Of a DNA stretch of 64,000 nt, positions 35,792 to 50,100 are shown in pieces. The translations under genes and the position numbers were made by a program. The stretch is taken from positions 22,852,022 to 22,916,021 of the forward strand of contig CM032668.1 in NCBI GenBank assembly GCA_019095985.1, written 5' to 3'. Numbering within the stretch: the first letter of the stretch is position 1; the number at the start of each line of letters is the position of its first letter. This DNA comes from Streblospio benedicti. Lineage: Eukaryota; Annelida; Polychaeta; Spionida; Spionidae. The notes under the pieces are model-generated. The model made no database searches. It was not told the origin of the DNA and worked only from the letters and a program-made list of their open reading frames with translations.

Positions 35792-36253
35792 GTGACGTCA
35801 TGACCTAAAAAACCAGTGCCTTACATCTTGTTGGCGCGTGCGCACAGCGTTTCCCGCGAGACGACAAATGAGGTGTGCTCATATCGTTACGCGTTAAATA
35901 TATCGTGTAATTTTCTTCCACAAATACATCTGAGTTGCCGGTTTAGAAAACAGCTATCGCCGCGACGTTAGAGAATCATTGCAGATAACAATAGGCAGGT
36001 TTAAATAAACAATAGGTAGGTTTATTTCACGTCATGACGTGCCTAATTACCGCTACATCTTGTGGCGCGTGCGCACAGCGTTTCCCGCGAGACGACAAAT
36101 GAAGTGTGCTCATATCGTTAAATAAATCGTGTGAATTTCTTCTACAAATACATCTGAGATGCCGGTTTAGAAAACAGCTATCGCCGCGACATTAGAGCAT
36201 ATTTGCAGATAACAATAGGCAGGTTTAAATAACTATAGGTAGGTTTATTTCAC
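35792..36253. promoter_or_regulatory. Duplicated CpG-rich promoter-like module
   Basis: Two ~230-base tandem copies (35792-36030 and 36031-36253). Each has a gacgtca or cgtcatgacgt CRE-like site, ggcgcgtgcgcacagcg (NRF1-like), tttcccgcgagac (E2F-like) and cgccgcgac, in an AT-rich background. It lies about 2 kb upstream of the plus-strand gene whose first coding exon has a splice acceptor before its ATG, so it could be its promoter. It could also be a repeat end. Confidence 0.4.
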
Positions 36254-36799
36254 AATTTAACTCAATTTTACTAAAGTCGAGTAAATCTAAATCTTAGTAC
36301 TTGTCTACATCAAAATATGGAATTAATTATAAAAATTAAAAAAAAAAAATACTATGTGATGGGAAATGATAACAGAAACAATTTAAAAAAAGAGATTTTT
36401 AAAATCCGATGGATAATAAGAGAGATATGGCCAATTTAGCATCAAATTTTGGGCTGTTGTGATTCCTTGTTTTTCCTTGTCAGCGTGTGTAAAAACCTGG
36501 ACATTTTCCTGCTTGCGCATGTTCTGTGGGCGTTCACCAAATTCAGAGATCATTTTTTTAATCTAATGTGTTGTGTTTGCTATAGCATCAATTCATATAA
36601 AAATAAAGTCCTATATACAAAATTGCCTGTTGTTTCTTGTTTTCACTATTTCAACACAAATTACTAAATAGTTTTTGCTGTAATATTCTGCAAAGATTGT
36701 CACGATAATGCGACTGATTCCCAACTGTCAAATGTGGCTATGTACTTAAATGATGATCAAAATAAACTAATTGGATTGAGCAATTAATTAGACTTGTAT

Positions 36800-37285
36800 A
36801 TATGGATAGAATCGCATATCTCTACAGATTATTTCCATGGTAACTATATTATGATTGAACGACTTATAGCTGAAATATCATCCAATATCTATCTTCCCTG
36901 TTACTAAAATTCTTATTGCCATTGTCAAATTCATGGCGGATGCGATATTCATTTTGGATTCCAAAGTTTAGTCATAAAAAGTCCTTCTAATTTTTTGTGA
37001 TTGGTATGGTTGGAAACGCATACTTCTATAGTTTATAGTCATAACATTAAAATATTTTAGGTGAAATATAGACTGATATATGTGGCAAAGTTCACTGGCA
37101 TGTTCTTAATATATAGCGCTAAGATTTACCTGTCAAATTCCCGATCGGAAAGATCCTCTACATTAACCATTTTTATCTTCAAAGTTTGTCAATGAAATGC
37201 CCCACAAATATTTCATAATTGATATGGTTGGAAACACAAACTTCTGTAGATTATAGATATTACATTAATATATTTTTAGGAGGGT
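36800..37285. repeat. Degenerate ~200-base tandem repeats
   Basis: Three diverged copies around tatggttggaaacgcatact, at about 36800, 37005 and 37222. Confidence 0.45.
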
Positions 37286-37573
37286 TGTAGTTAAAAAAAA
37301 TCATGTGAATTTAACATTACTTCTCTAGCATAAACACGATTTTACGAAAACAAAAACACATGCGCAGTTCTTCTGCGTGTGCTATGCAAAAAGCGTTGCA
37401 TCTTGTGCACCACGAAAAACTAGGGGTTTAAACAGCATTTTTCAATCCAATTTGCAACCATGTATTGCGGTCTTAAACATCTTAAACTGTGTAGATTATG
37501 AAAGAAAAACAGTTTATCTAATAAAAGGTAGATGATCCACGCCAAAAAATAAAACTTGAAGTTAATTTCAAAC

Positions 37574-37794
37574 TAGGACTGCAACGATACACCGATGCAT
37601 CGCTGAATCACGATTTATTTACTCACGATTAAAGTATCGATATGATAGTCTATATCGCGATACTTTCACGATATGACTTAAATGACTTAATGTGTGTTTT
37701 GACGTGTTTTTTGTTATCGTGATGTGTATCGTATCGCCAACAAAGTATCGTGATGTGTATTGTATCGTTGCTCAAGCGTATCGTTACAGGCCTA
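37574..37794. mobile_element. Short MITE with TAGGnCTGnAACGATAC ends
   Basis: Left taggactgcaacgatac; right gtatcgttacaggccta (inverted). The inside is rich in atcgtgatgtgtat repeats. No ORF. Confidence 0.75.
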
Positions 37795-38109
37795 CTTACA
37801 AAACTTGAAATTTTAAACCAGCAATTTTTAATTTTGTTTCATCTTGGTATTTTGTATAGTCTTGTGTGCTAAATATATTTTCAAAATCTTTTATTTAATT
37901 TTTGACTATATTATGAAATTGTGACTATACAAAATCCAAGATGAGACAATGTGCTACATACTACATGAACTATATATTGAACATAATATTAAGTCTGCTT
38001 TTCATGTTGAAAGTGTCCCTTATATATTCTATGTTTATTACAAATTTTTAAATCATTAACAATATTGGAGCTATATCTTACTCCTTGCAACTGCTCGTTT
38101 CAGAAGAGG

Positions 38110-41100
38110 ATGTATCTTTGCCAAATCCTGATGCTGCTCGCTGCTGTCACCTGCTCAGGTAATGTCACTGAAAGATAGGTGGTTTTATTTTATTTTTTTA
38201 AAATTTTTTTTGTCTTGCTACCGTTTTTTTTTATTTTGTATGCCGACAGACAGTTATGAGACCATGAACTTTTTTGTTATTTTTCCCAACCATATGGAAA
38301 AAATTTGAGAAAAAAAATTGTCAAAGAATATAATTACTGTCCCCTAAGTTCCTTTTGAAATAACAAAAATTAGATAATTATTGTGGTATTATTGAAACAT
38401 TACAGTTATTGGGCGTGGAATTGACACACAAGACAAAGATCTCCACTTTAAATCATTTGAAAAACCAATCTCCAATGATGCCACGAAACAGCGTGCTACG
38501 GGAGATGGACGGCAAGATGTTAGTTGGCGTGGAAAGGGACACAGAGTAATCGGCGAAGAAGGTATTTGGTTAATACAGGGTGTTGATAGTTAAAGAAAAG
38601 AAGTAGCCCAAATTGGACAGAAGGGCCAGTATTTTGAAATCTTCACTGGCCCTTCCGATACATCACTCGCCCTGCAAGCGCCAAAGATGCAAAGTATTGC
38701 TAGGGGGTCTGGAGGCGTATGCCCCTCCCCCCACCCCAGAAACTTATTGAGTTTATTCAAAAATTTTTACTACATGTATTGTCAACTGTCACCAAATCCT
38801 GTTGGCAATCCTGTTGGCATATTGGTGATAGACTAGATAAAGCTCATCAGTATGGGAGGGAGGGGTTTGGCAAACATTAAACGCGAAATTCAGCCAAATT
38901 TTGTTTGCCAGCGGTGCCATCATCTGGGAAACATTACTGGCCCTTCTAAGGATGTACTAGCCTCGGGCCGACGGGCCAGTGCCAAATTTTGTCACTGGGC
39001 CCTTGGTATTGATGACAAGTCCATAAAATATTATACTTGCGTGGGAGCAATAAATGCGATGCAAATTCGTTGAATATGTAGTTCACTGACAAATTAGTTG
39101 TGATCCGTGATTCCCAATGGGTACACGATAATACTAGGAAAAGCACCTTTAATTATCACCTACCATAGCCTTTCAATATGAAGAGTGAAATGGGCGGGGC
39201 TAAAGCAGAAGTGTGTCAATGAAAGATTTTGATTGACACATTTCTACTTTAGCCCTGCCCATTTTATTACTCAAGCCCATACTTGGACGGTGTGATATGC
39301 GTTATATAAGCCCATTCATAAACAATACTTGAGTGTGAGAATGTTTTTTATCTTCTGATAGCTGTACATTAGTACGGAGTCAACATTCCGAGTATTTCTG
39401 TATGAAAAGTTTGCTGGCACAAATCTCAAACTTACCAAGATTTCATGTCTAAATTTTTCAACCTGATGTTTAATGTGTTTCAGTAAAGTCATATGCAGTG
39501 GATGGATCCATGACCTTCCATAATCCAGCTAAATTTAACCGTATTAAGCGTAAAGGTAAAGGGGATAAAGATGAAAAGGAAAAGAAACCCAAAGAAAAAG
39601 GTGGTTCAAGTAAAGGAAAGGGAAAAGGATCAGGTAGATTTTTTAAATACTGTTTTTGATAATTGTCGAATGTTGCATGTAAACCCTTTTGAATATGCGA
39701 TCGTAAATAATCACGGCTCAGCAGCAGTTTTGCCATCTCTTAAAACTCCTGCCGTTCCATATGTGATTTTTTAGTTTTTTTAAAGTCCAGTCTCTTAGGT
39801 TTGCGGTTGCCAGGGCGAAGTTGCAAGTTGATTTTGGTGTACTTTGGTATACTTTTGATGAACTTATGAGCGATATGTGTTAATACCTTGTTACCACTCT
39901 ACAGAGAGAAGTATTTGACGTATTATCATCAAACTTCATATTTAGCTTCATTGTACTACACTCCAGAGCTAATTAGGTTTTGGTGTACATTAAAAATTAG
40001 GCCACTTTTGATGAAGTTACGGTGTGTTTATTTTCATTCTGATTAGATGTATAACCTTTCTACAATATTCTTTATACATGTATGTATTTGAATTACTAAT
40101 TTAAAAATTGAATAACCTAAAAGGGCCTGATCTAGGAGGGGGAGATTATTGGCGTCCTGATGACTACTTGTTTGATATTCATTTCCACATTTTAATTGTA
40201 ATAGAAAATGTTACTCCATGAACTTGCTCTCAGCACATCAAATGCAAAATACGACTTCAAAAAGTGAAGTCCTTTAATGTTAGCTGTTTGAATTCCTTAT
40301 AATAAAAGCTTTATCTTTTACTTGCAGGAATATGTGATCCTGAATACCTAGCCAAAAGACGTGTAATGTAAGTTTATTGACATATATCTTTTTAAAAGGT
40401 TTTGTAGTTCAGTATAGTCTAGAGTTAGCCATTTCTCACTTATATTTCGTGAGATCACAGCCCTTGTATCCTTGCAATATTTTGCAGCATAGCGCTGATA
40501 AAATCTTTTCATTCATCAGAGTTGTTTTTAACTACCATAATTTCCATAGAAATACACATATTTCAATCATCTTTTCACCAAAATGTGAAGATATCATTTT
40601 AGTTTACCCCATTCTCTATTTCTCAAATGTTTTGAAACTTAACACCACGTTTCCAATGTCTTGTTTGGATCGCCAGGATTGGGCTATTTTGTTGCTAGTA
40701 ATGTCGCAGCAAATGCACCCTGTTTTTAAAAAATAATGAAAGATATTTACTATTTGATTTTGGTAATTATTTATATACCATGATAAAGCTGATTCCCTTC
40801 CAAATGCTGTACTATAACTAATAGAATATGACAATATGTACACAATGGCATATTTTCATTGCTAAGATTTCCCTTACCTGTCACACAAATGCAATAATAC
40901 CCGTTTAATCTTTTATGCCCATCTATGTTATAACCATTTTTTCCTCAATTTTGTGAGAATTCTTCAATTTGCTAATTCTGTATCATTTGAAAGGTCATGT
41001 CGGTCAATTTTCCTTCTGTCAATCACACCTCAAGCCACGCCACGGCACAGCTTGTCTAACACTGTTATCACTGTGGTCACTTTCCCCTTTTGTCAATCAC

Positions 41101-44100
41101 ACTGACCTGTTCTCCCTGCCCCACTATCAGTTAGTCTCTGTGCTGTTAAATAATCACTCCTATTCTGTATCCCACCATCCCACCCTAATCAAATAACAAC
41201 ACCCAGCATTCTCATCCACTCAAGGTTATGTAGAGATTAGCCTTGTAAAATCATCCTTTGTACTGCCACTGGTAACTAATTGACCCAACATAGCAATGTC
41301 AATAAACCGGTCAGCCTGATTACCAGTAAAAATTTAAAAAAAACCCAGAAAGTGCTAGTCTGCACTTCTGACAGGGCAGCTATCAGCTTCCTTTGGTGCT
41401 AAGTCGTACAAGTGTCTACAATTACCTTTCCAATAAACTCATCTCGCTAGTCACTCATTGTAATGGGCAATTCTAAACTAATTAAGGCAAATAAAATCTA
41501 TCACATTAGATTTGTTGATTTGATAGATTGTTTCAATAAAGTTTATTTGTGACAAACTCGTCATACTCTTCATTCAATCAAGTAACCACACCACAGTGTA
41601 TGTTTCTAATGTTAAGATATTTATGCAATTTTCAAGCATTTCTAGCAGTGGGCTACAAGACAATCTGCTGCATGATTAGGATCTTTCTATTGCTATTTGG
41701 TCCTTTTTTAGCACTGACAATGAGGCGCTAATCCTCGCTGGCATGATCAACGACGCCGTGCTGCCAGTGCCCGACTTCTCCATCGACGTGATCTTCACCA
41801 TATTGAGAAAGGTCCCTAGCAGCTGTGGAGAAATTATGAAGGTAAATCAACTTTGTGGACCCTGCACCTCCACTGTAAAGCAATGAAATTCACTAATTTT
41901 AGGGCTTTATTCAATTTATTCAATTTATAGAAACAGGCAATTGAAGAAAAGATGTCAACTAGGTGTGGGGTCGGGGGCTTGATAAGGGCTCAATATATCT
42001 CATCCCTAAAAGTGATGTCTTACCGCTCACCACTATCGAGTAACATGTCGTCAACTTAGTAATGTTGGTGTTGGTGAGGTATTTGCAGAGATGGAGTTTT
42101 TTTTGAGGTCTGTAAAATCATTACGTCAGGGATATATGTTTATTACGGGAATCTAATAGTTTCAGAGAAAGCATGCACTTTTCCATGAAAAATTTCGTAT
42201 TCAGTGCATTGCTGACATTGACACAGTACACCTTCGGCGTTCACAACGCAACTGCCATTTTTTTAAACGAATTGCTTTTAACTGGATCACGCCGTCCCTT
42301 GATACACATAATGTGTGATGATCCTCTAAACCAGGTCTGGAAAATTATTTCAAACAATAAAACGCAGAGATGTGGACTTATGGGAAAAAAATAAAAAATT
42401 ACATTTTTTGAGCTCTGAAATCATTACGGAATCTGATAATTTCTTAGAAATATGCACTTTGCCTTGAGAAATATTTCGTCTTCAGTGTGTGACAGACAAT
42501 TTTACCATTCACAAAGCCCTCCATTCTATGAAACGAAAATGCATTTATCTGGGCTCTCCATAACTTTTAAAGAAGCAGGCTTTTTCAGAAAAGAACCAGG
42601 CAGGGGGGGTCTGGAGGGGCACAGGCCCCCTCCCCCCTCCCCGCAGCTTTTTTGGGGGTCCCCCACGTAAAATTGAAGAAATTTGGCGATCTGAGGCCGA
42701 ATTTGGCATTTTTTAAAGTAAAAATCATTGTTAAGCAAGATAAATATTTTATTATACAAATATACTTTGTGTATTCACTGATTATCTAGATCATGCTTAT
42801 CTTGACTACTCATTCATTTGATTATACAACTATGCATTGTGTATTCACTGATTATTTAGATCTTGCACATTTTGACTACTCATCCAGTTGTCAAGATCAT
42901 CAAGATCCATCTTTTTGGGGGGTTGTGAATGCGAAAAATGTAAAAAATAAATAAAAAAGAAATTGGATGATCTGAGGCTAAATTTGGCGCACTTTGAAGT
43001 AAAAGTAACATTAATTGGATGATAAATTATAAAATCTCCTTGAACATGAATGGTAAAATATCTGAATATTGTTATGAGAGAAGGAATCAAGCCCCATCAG
43101 CAGAACAAGTAGCACTAAAAAATTAACTTTATCCTAAAAATGGAACACTATTCTTAATCTATCAACAAAGTATCATAATTATAGGTAATTAAGTCATTAG
43201 ACTTATGACTCCAATTCACTATATCACATAGTTGAACTCATTTTGGAAAACTTAATATTAAATTTGTCGCAGTAAATTCGGAGCATTTTGTTAATATTCG
43301 TTAATATTCTTTATGTGTTACTGTGACGTTAATGTTGTATGTTACGATAGACTTTCCGCATCCTTATTATGATCATCTTAATATATTTTGTAATTTCGTT
43401 TTTTGTGAAATGTGGATATTTTGAACATTTTAGTTGAAAAGTTAAAATACCTTCCATATACATGCATGTAACTAAGAGTAACAATGTTTGAGTTATTTTT
43501 ACAATTTAAATTTATTTACAATGGTTTTTCCTTGGAAATACACAAAAATTACCGAACCGAATGTAGATAGTGATTCTTTTGGTCAAAATACTGAAATTTT
43601 GAGCTCAGGATACTGAAATTTCATCGATAGAGATTGGCAGGTATGTTCTAAATGACACCAGTTTTGGCATAGAGGATCAAGACGTGTTATTCATATACTG
43701 GCATCTGGAGTGTTAAAACTAGTAAAGAAATAGTCACATTTCTGGAGGCAACTCGTGTAAAAGTGTTTTTTCAACAATGTCTTACAAATTACGCTGAATT
43801 TTGATAAATGATAAAATTAAGTAGTAGAAAGGAGTTTGTTGACATGAGCGATAAATACAAGCACTTACCATTTCGGGCTGTTTTTTTTTTATTATTTCAC
43901 TTGATGAATCTTGCTGAAAATATGTTTGATTACGCTACTAACATTTATGATGGAAATATATCCATTTGTGCAAAAGTTAAATCAGAAAACTAGACTCAAA
44001 TATAAAAAAAGTTTTATCTATTGTCAGCACGTTTACTACGTTTCTGATAGGAGCAACTTTTATTTTGTTTGCCCATTTTTGATGCTTCATAGATAATACA

Positions 44101-47100
44101 GTTAATATCAACTCGTCACATCAAAATTTGTTGTCTACTGCATGCACATTTCTGGTAAATTGGAGTAAAACCTATAATGCACACCCATTATCGGCCATGT
44201 CAACAAACCTCTGTGTAAAAAAAATGAGGAGGGGTTGACTTTTTATTTTTTATTTTTCTTCCGCGCAAAATCTTTCATTTTTCAAGTTGAATATTGGGCC
44301 ATGAATGAACTACGTGTGTTACAATTGTATGTGAACAATGTGTTTCTATTATCAAAATCATAAAACATCACTTATAAAACAACTAGTATAATCAATGAAG
44401 CATAATATCTAGCGTGCATAGCAAACAAATGACAGGCCTCTGACACGGGGCTGTTTTGTTTCCAGCCAGACGGGAGGGCCGTTTATTTTTTATCACTGGG
44501 GAGGCAATAAAAATGTTCAGGAGGCTGCACTATACACAGGCGGGAGGGGACGAGAAACATTTTATAATTTTTATGGGGCCTTAGCTTAAAAATATTTTTT
44601 GAAATAGAAAATTTGAAATATTGACTATTTACTATTTACTCTTTGTTGTTTATTTTTAGCCAATTATTTGGGAAAATTTTGAGTGCGAGAAAAGCAAATC
44701 TTCAATTCTGGAAAAGATGTGTGGGGCACAGAGTGAAGACGAGTTTGGTTTGTACTTTCATAAATGCCTGAGTGAGATAAGTACCGAGGAGCAGGAGAAG
44801 TGTCGCTCGGTGCGAGGATTGTACAACGCCATGAGCAGGGTAAGTCATAATGCACAACTGTTTATATTATGTTAGTGCCCTAAATCATCAATTTGTATTA
44901 GGTGAATGCATATAGATATTGTCATATCTAGACAGGACGATTTGGATATGACTTGCATGATTCTTATCATCGTCATATCTCACGAGCCGTGATACAACGA
45001 CCCTAATAAAAAATACATCCGCAGAACTTGACCTCAAAATTCAGCCAATCACAAGACCCACTGCCAAAATGTTCAGCCAAGATATCAAATGTATGATCTT
45101 ACATTGCAGAGTAAGAAAAACTGAGTATTTGATTTTGTTTTGCTGTTACTATAACCCAAATATATTTTTCCACATAAAAGAAACAATTCAGCCCACGGGA
45201 TGTGAACATGGTTCATCCATGAGATTTGAGAAATGTCCAAACAGTAGCCGTTGCTCGCCAGTAGACCATGGACGAACATGCCATCTTCTATCTATGTCTT
45301 TTTGGCTGGGTGGCCCGTTCGTCTGTTTGCTTCTCTGCCCTCCTTCACAGTGGTTGTTGCTCTTGCTGGTTGTTGTTTGGGATGTTGTCTGCGCCTTCGT
45401 CACCAGCAACATTATCTTCTGGATGCCAAGGTCTTACACTTCTATACGGGATTGCTAATTGGTATTCCAAAAGAGTTCTAATGTACATTAAATCAGTGTT
45501 CAGATATGCCATAATTGCAGTCTACATATATTTTTCACTTTTCATATATTCCTTATTTCATTGTAGTCCAAACATTTTTTTCACATTTCAGTCTAAACAT
45601 ATTTTTCAATTTGCAATTTATAAATACTTTTAAATTATCACATATTCCATAATTGCAGTCTATTACATTTAAAGAAAAACGTAATTAAATACACGTACTA
45701 ATGATAATTGCACATGGACGTGACAGAATGGGCAGAGACAATAGCGCGCAGCCCTTTTATATACTATCGTGAGCGTGCGCAAGACTGCACGGAATGAAAC
45801 GGCACCAGAACGACAACAAATGGCATGAAATCCATGACTCCCCATGCCGTACCATGCAGCCACATGACAGAATACAACGCCCGACACTGCACGTGCATAC
45901 TGCGCGGCATGGCTACCACTCTTCCCATTATAAACTCGTGCCGGTTTGGAAAACGCCTATGCTGCAACCCAAGACGTTAACAGATATGACGTTTGGGGTA
46001 CAGCAACACAGGCATGCGGCGTGGAAACGGCATCAGTTGGCGCCATGAGTTTTTTTGTTAGATTCACGTCACTGCTAGCTGCACAGCGCGGCATGGAATG
46101 GCACTGATTTCATGACGTTTGGAGCACGGCGGTACCATCCGTTATGAAAGGCGGCACCACGTGGCATCGGCAAGATCAAAGGGAATTTCAATCAATTCAT
46201 AGTTCTGAAGCCCCGCCCCCTTTTCTGGTTTTGACTTGGGTCTCACAAACGTTCCTATCGCCCGTAGTAAATAGAGAGAAATTGCCGACTTTCTACCGAA
46301 GAGTGTTGAATCAAAATTGTGCTGATCTTCTTAGTTTTAACTTGGGATAAATTCGGTAACCTCTGTTCTACAACATACCAGAAGTATTCTCAGAAATCGT
46401 TGATAATAACGATTTGCTGAAGCATTTAGTTTTCCATCTTTTTGCTTCCACTACCAAATGAAGTCCCCTGATATCGCGTTATGATCGGCGTTGACAAATA
46501 ACGGCATGTGATAAAGGCTAATGTGACATACAAATGGCGTTACCTTGAAATCGCCAAAGAGTGATATTATTTGTGAAACGAATGGATTATCATCTTACAA
46601 TAACATACCCATCAAAAATTCACATGTCGGATCAATTTTAAACCAATTATGAAGTCATGGACGAAAGGATATTTCTCAAATCACGAATATTGTTTGAAAA
46701 TCACAGTGATTTGTGCGCGTGTGTTGGCGATGAAGAATTTTGACAGTTTACAAGGCTGTGCGCACACGACACATATATTTGGAGACGTTTTTATTCATAG
46801 TTCCGAACCACGCCCCTTTTTACGTCACCCAGCCAATCAGCGAGCGGCCTCATATAAACATACGCAGGTGCGCTATCGTGGTCTCACAAGCTTTGTCTCC
46901 TCCCGTAGTAAACAGTGAGAAATTGGCATGTTTTGACACCAGATTCTTGAATGAAAATGTGCTAAACGTCTTAATTTTCAGTTGTAGGATGCACTACCTT
47001 TTCCTTTTTCTACATTGTATCCAATGTATACCTATCAATTATTGATTTAGAAGAGTTATGACGTTGACAACGTCGTTGTAGTAAAAACACATTTTGACAG

Positions 47101-50100
47101 TTTTATTTTACTGAGACAATAACGTTTCTGTTGCCTCCATAAATACTTAATTTTTACATAAATTGTCCACGTGTACACAGAATCGTATTTTTTCTTATTT
47201 TCAACATCTCGTTATAGGAATATGGATTTTTATGTCTAGATTATCTTCAAACATGTAGCGAGTGAATGTAGCTAGTGCTGCCCTCGATTCAATGATCGGT
47301 TCGAGGTAATACTTTATAAAGACGAATTTTTAAAGTTCTCATATCACAGTAAAATAATATGACTGCTGTGAGTCATCATAATGGGTACAGATGATACGAA
47401 AATGCACATAAAACAGCTTACTTGAGTGAAAGACTCTATAAAAACGTCTTCAAATATCTGTGTCGTATCCATTATAGCCGTGTTAGCTGTCAAATTTCTC
47501 ATCGCCAACACACACGCACAAACCACTGTGATTTTCAAACACTGTGCGTGATTTGAGAAATATCCTTTCGTCCATGTCTTCATAAACAGTTCATAATTGA
47601 TTCGACGTGTGAATTCTTGGTGGGCATGTTATTGTAACGATGATAATCCATTCGTTTCACAAATTTATCACTATTTGGCGACGCCATTTGCAAGAACCTT
47701 TAGCCTTTATCACATGCCGTAATTTGTCAACACCGACCACAGCGTGATGCAATTAAGAGTAGCGGCTGGTAGTGGATGTTAAAAGATTGAAAACTAAATG
47801 CCCCAGCAAATCTTTATTATCAATGATTTCTGAAAATACTTCTGGTATGTTGTAGAACAGAGGTTACCGAATTTATCCCAAGTTAAAACTAAGAAGGTCA
47901 GCACAATTTTGATTCAACACTCTTGGGTAGAAAGTCGGCAATTTCTCTCTATTTACTACGGGCGATAGGAACATTTGTGAGACCCACGTCAAAACCAGAA
48001 AAGGGGGCGGGGCTTCGGAACGATGAATAGAGTCTTTCACCCAAGTAAGCTGTTTTATGCTCATTTTCGTATCATCTGTACCCTTTATGATGACTCACAG
48101 CAGTCATATTATTTTACGAGTAAGAGAACTTTTAGAAATTCGTCTTTCTAAAGTGTGCCTCGAACCGGACTTTTTGAATCGAGGGCGACACCAGCTACAT
48201 GTTTGGAAGATAATCTAGACTTATAAAACCATATTCCTATAACTAGATATTGAAAATAAGAACTGTGATACTATATTCTGAGTACATCTGGTCAGTTTAT
48301 GTAAAAAATTAAGTATTTATGGAGGCACCAGAAACGTTATTGTCTAAGACGTAAAACTGTCAAAATGCCAGTGACAGTGTGCGGTAGCGTTTTTACTACA
48401 ATGTTATAACTCTTCTAAATCGATAATTGATAGGTATACATTGGATACAATGTAGGAAAGAGGAAAGGTAGTGCATCCGTACTGAAAAATTAAGACGTTA
48501 AGCACATTTTCATTCAAAAATCTGTTGTCAAAACATGACAATTTCTCACTGTATACTATGGGGGGAGATAAAGCTTGTGAGACCATGATAGCGCACCTGC
48601 GTATGTTTGTATGAGGCCTCTCGCTGATTGGCTGGCTGACGTAAAAAGGGGCGTGGCTCGGAACTATGAATTACGATCGATAATCCCCCATGCGGCGGGT
48701 TCACCGGCCTGGACGGTATATGCCGACTTTTACCTCGAAGTAGCATATGCCGCGTCATTTTTTCCTCATGTTATGAGCGCGGCACGTAAACTGCACCAAT
48801 TTCATAACCGTGGTACCGGACCAGCCGCACCAGCACCGTGCAGTACCAGACGGCACACCAATTTTATGGACTTTTTCATTTTTAGCATCAAAATGGCATG
48901 CCGCAGCTTACTTTAATGGGGAGGTTGTGAAAATTTGATTTATATGCATTGGTCTTGTATTTGACTAAATATTATAAATTTTGATTTCAACCTTATGTGT
49001 TTCCCACAGGCAACTAACTGAGAGACATTAGAATTCAATTTTGATATAATTTGGAATTGTTACGAAAGTTGATTATTGAATAGCTTGTAGCATTTTCATA
49101 GCTGCTCTATTTTGAATGTTGCTGATTTGTAGTTTGAGATGAGCGCTGATATGCTGCCACCTGCCTACAAGACAGACCCGGACACTTCAGCACTGGTGAG
49201 TGGCAAAAAATTAGTCTTAATCAAATGGTTCTACTAAAAATAACTTGATTGCCATATGCTTTGAGACTTGCAATATACAAATAAAATAGTGAGTGTAAGA
49301 TAACTAGTGCGAGTGCTCTGATTGAAAAGATACCACTCATGAGAGAGATACTTTAAAAAAGGGGGACGGAAAAGCTCGAGTAGTGTGAGCACCAATAGTC
49401 ATGCTTACAGTGATCATTAGGGAAAGAGTAGACCTTCTCATGATGCACTGAAAACAGACAAGGCCTAGGGAAGTGATTGTTTGGTTCTGGTAACATGATT
49501 TTGAAAATAGGTTAGGTAGGTAATAATTTTTTTTTTTTCATTTTTTACCTAAAAAAATTTAGGTTAGGTAGGAGCCGCTTCTTTTTACTCCACATAGAAT
49601 AGTTTTTTTTTCCAATTTTCTCAAATTCAAGATTTTATTACTTTTCAAGACTTCCAACATGATACTGCAAAATGAATACCACTAGATACCCCACAACCAC
49701 TCAACATATAATTCTCAAAAATGTATTTTTATGTCCTGGTAGCTATATAATGATATGAACTTTATAAAAGAAATAATGGAGCAATATGAGGAAATTCAGA
49801 TTTAAATCATAAAAGAAAATCTGTTTTAAATAGAAACGGTTGCATATGAAGCAAATAGAAAGGGTGATGTGGAATCAGTTGGAGCAACTCATTGGAGGGT
49901 CATGGGATGGGTGCCACATTTTTAAAAGAAGAGTATTTAGGCAGTACTATTAGAGCCAAATGCTAATAATAAGCCAAGGGCTAGCCACTATAAGCCGTAA
50001 AAGGCTTCTTAATCTATTGAGTATTTTGATCAGAAAATTGTCATTATTTTCTTGCATATGGTGAAAATCTGTAGGCCTACATGCTATATGCCAATAGAGC

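Noticed and set aside
46144-48758. Several similar ORFs on both strands
   Set aside because: They are mirror images created by the inverted repeat, with no start or splice support and no codon bias.
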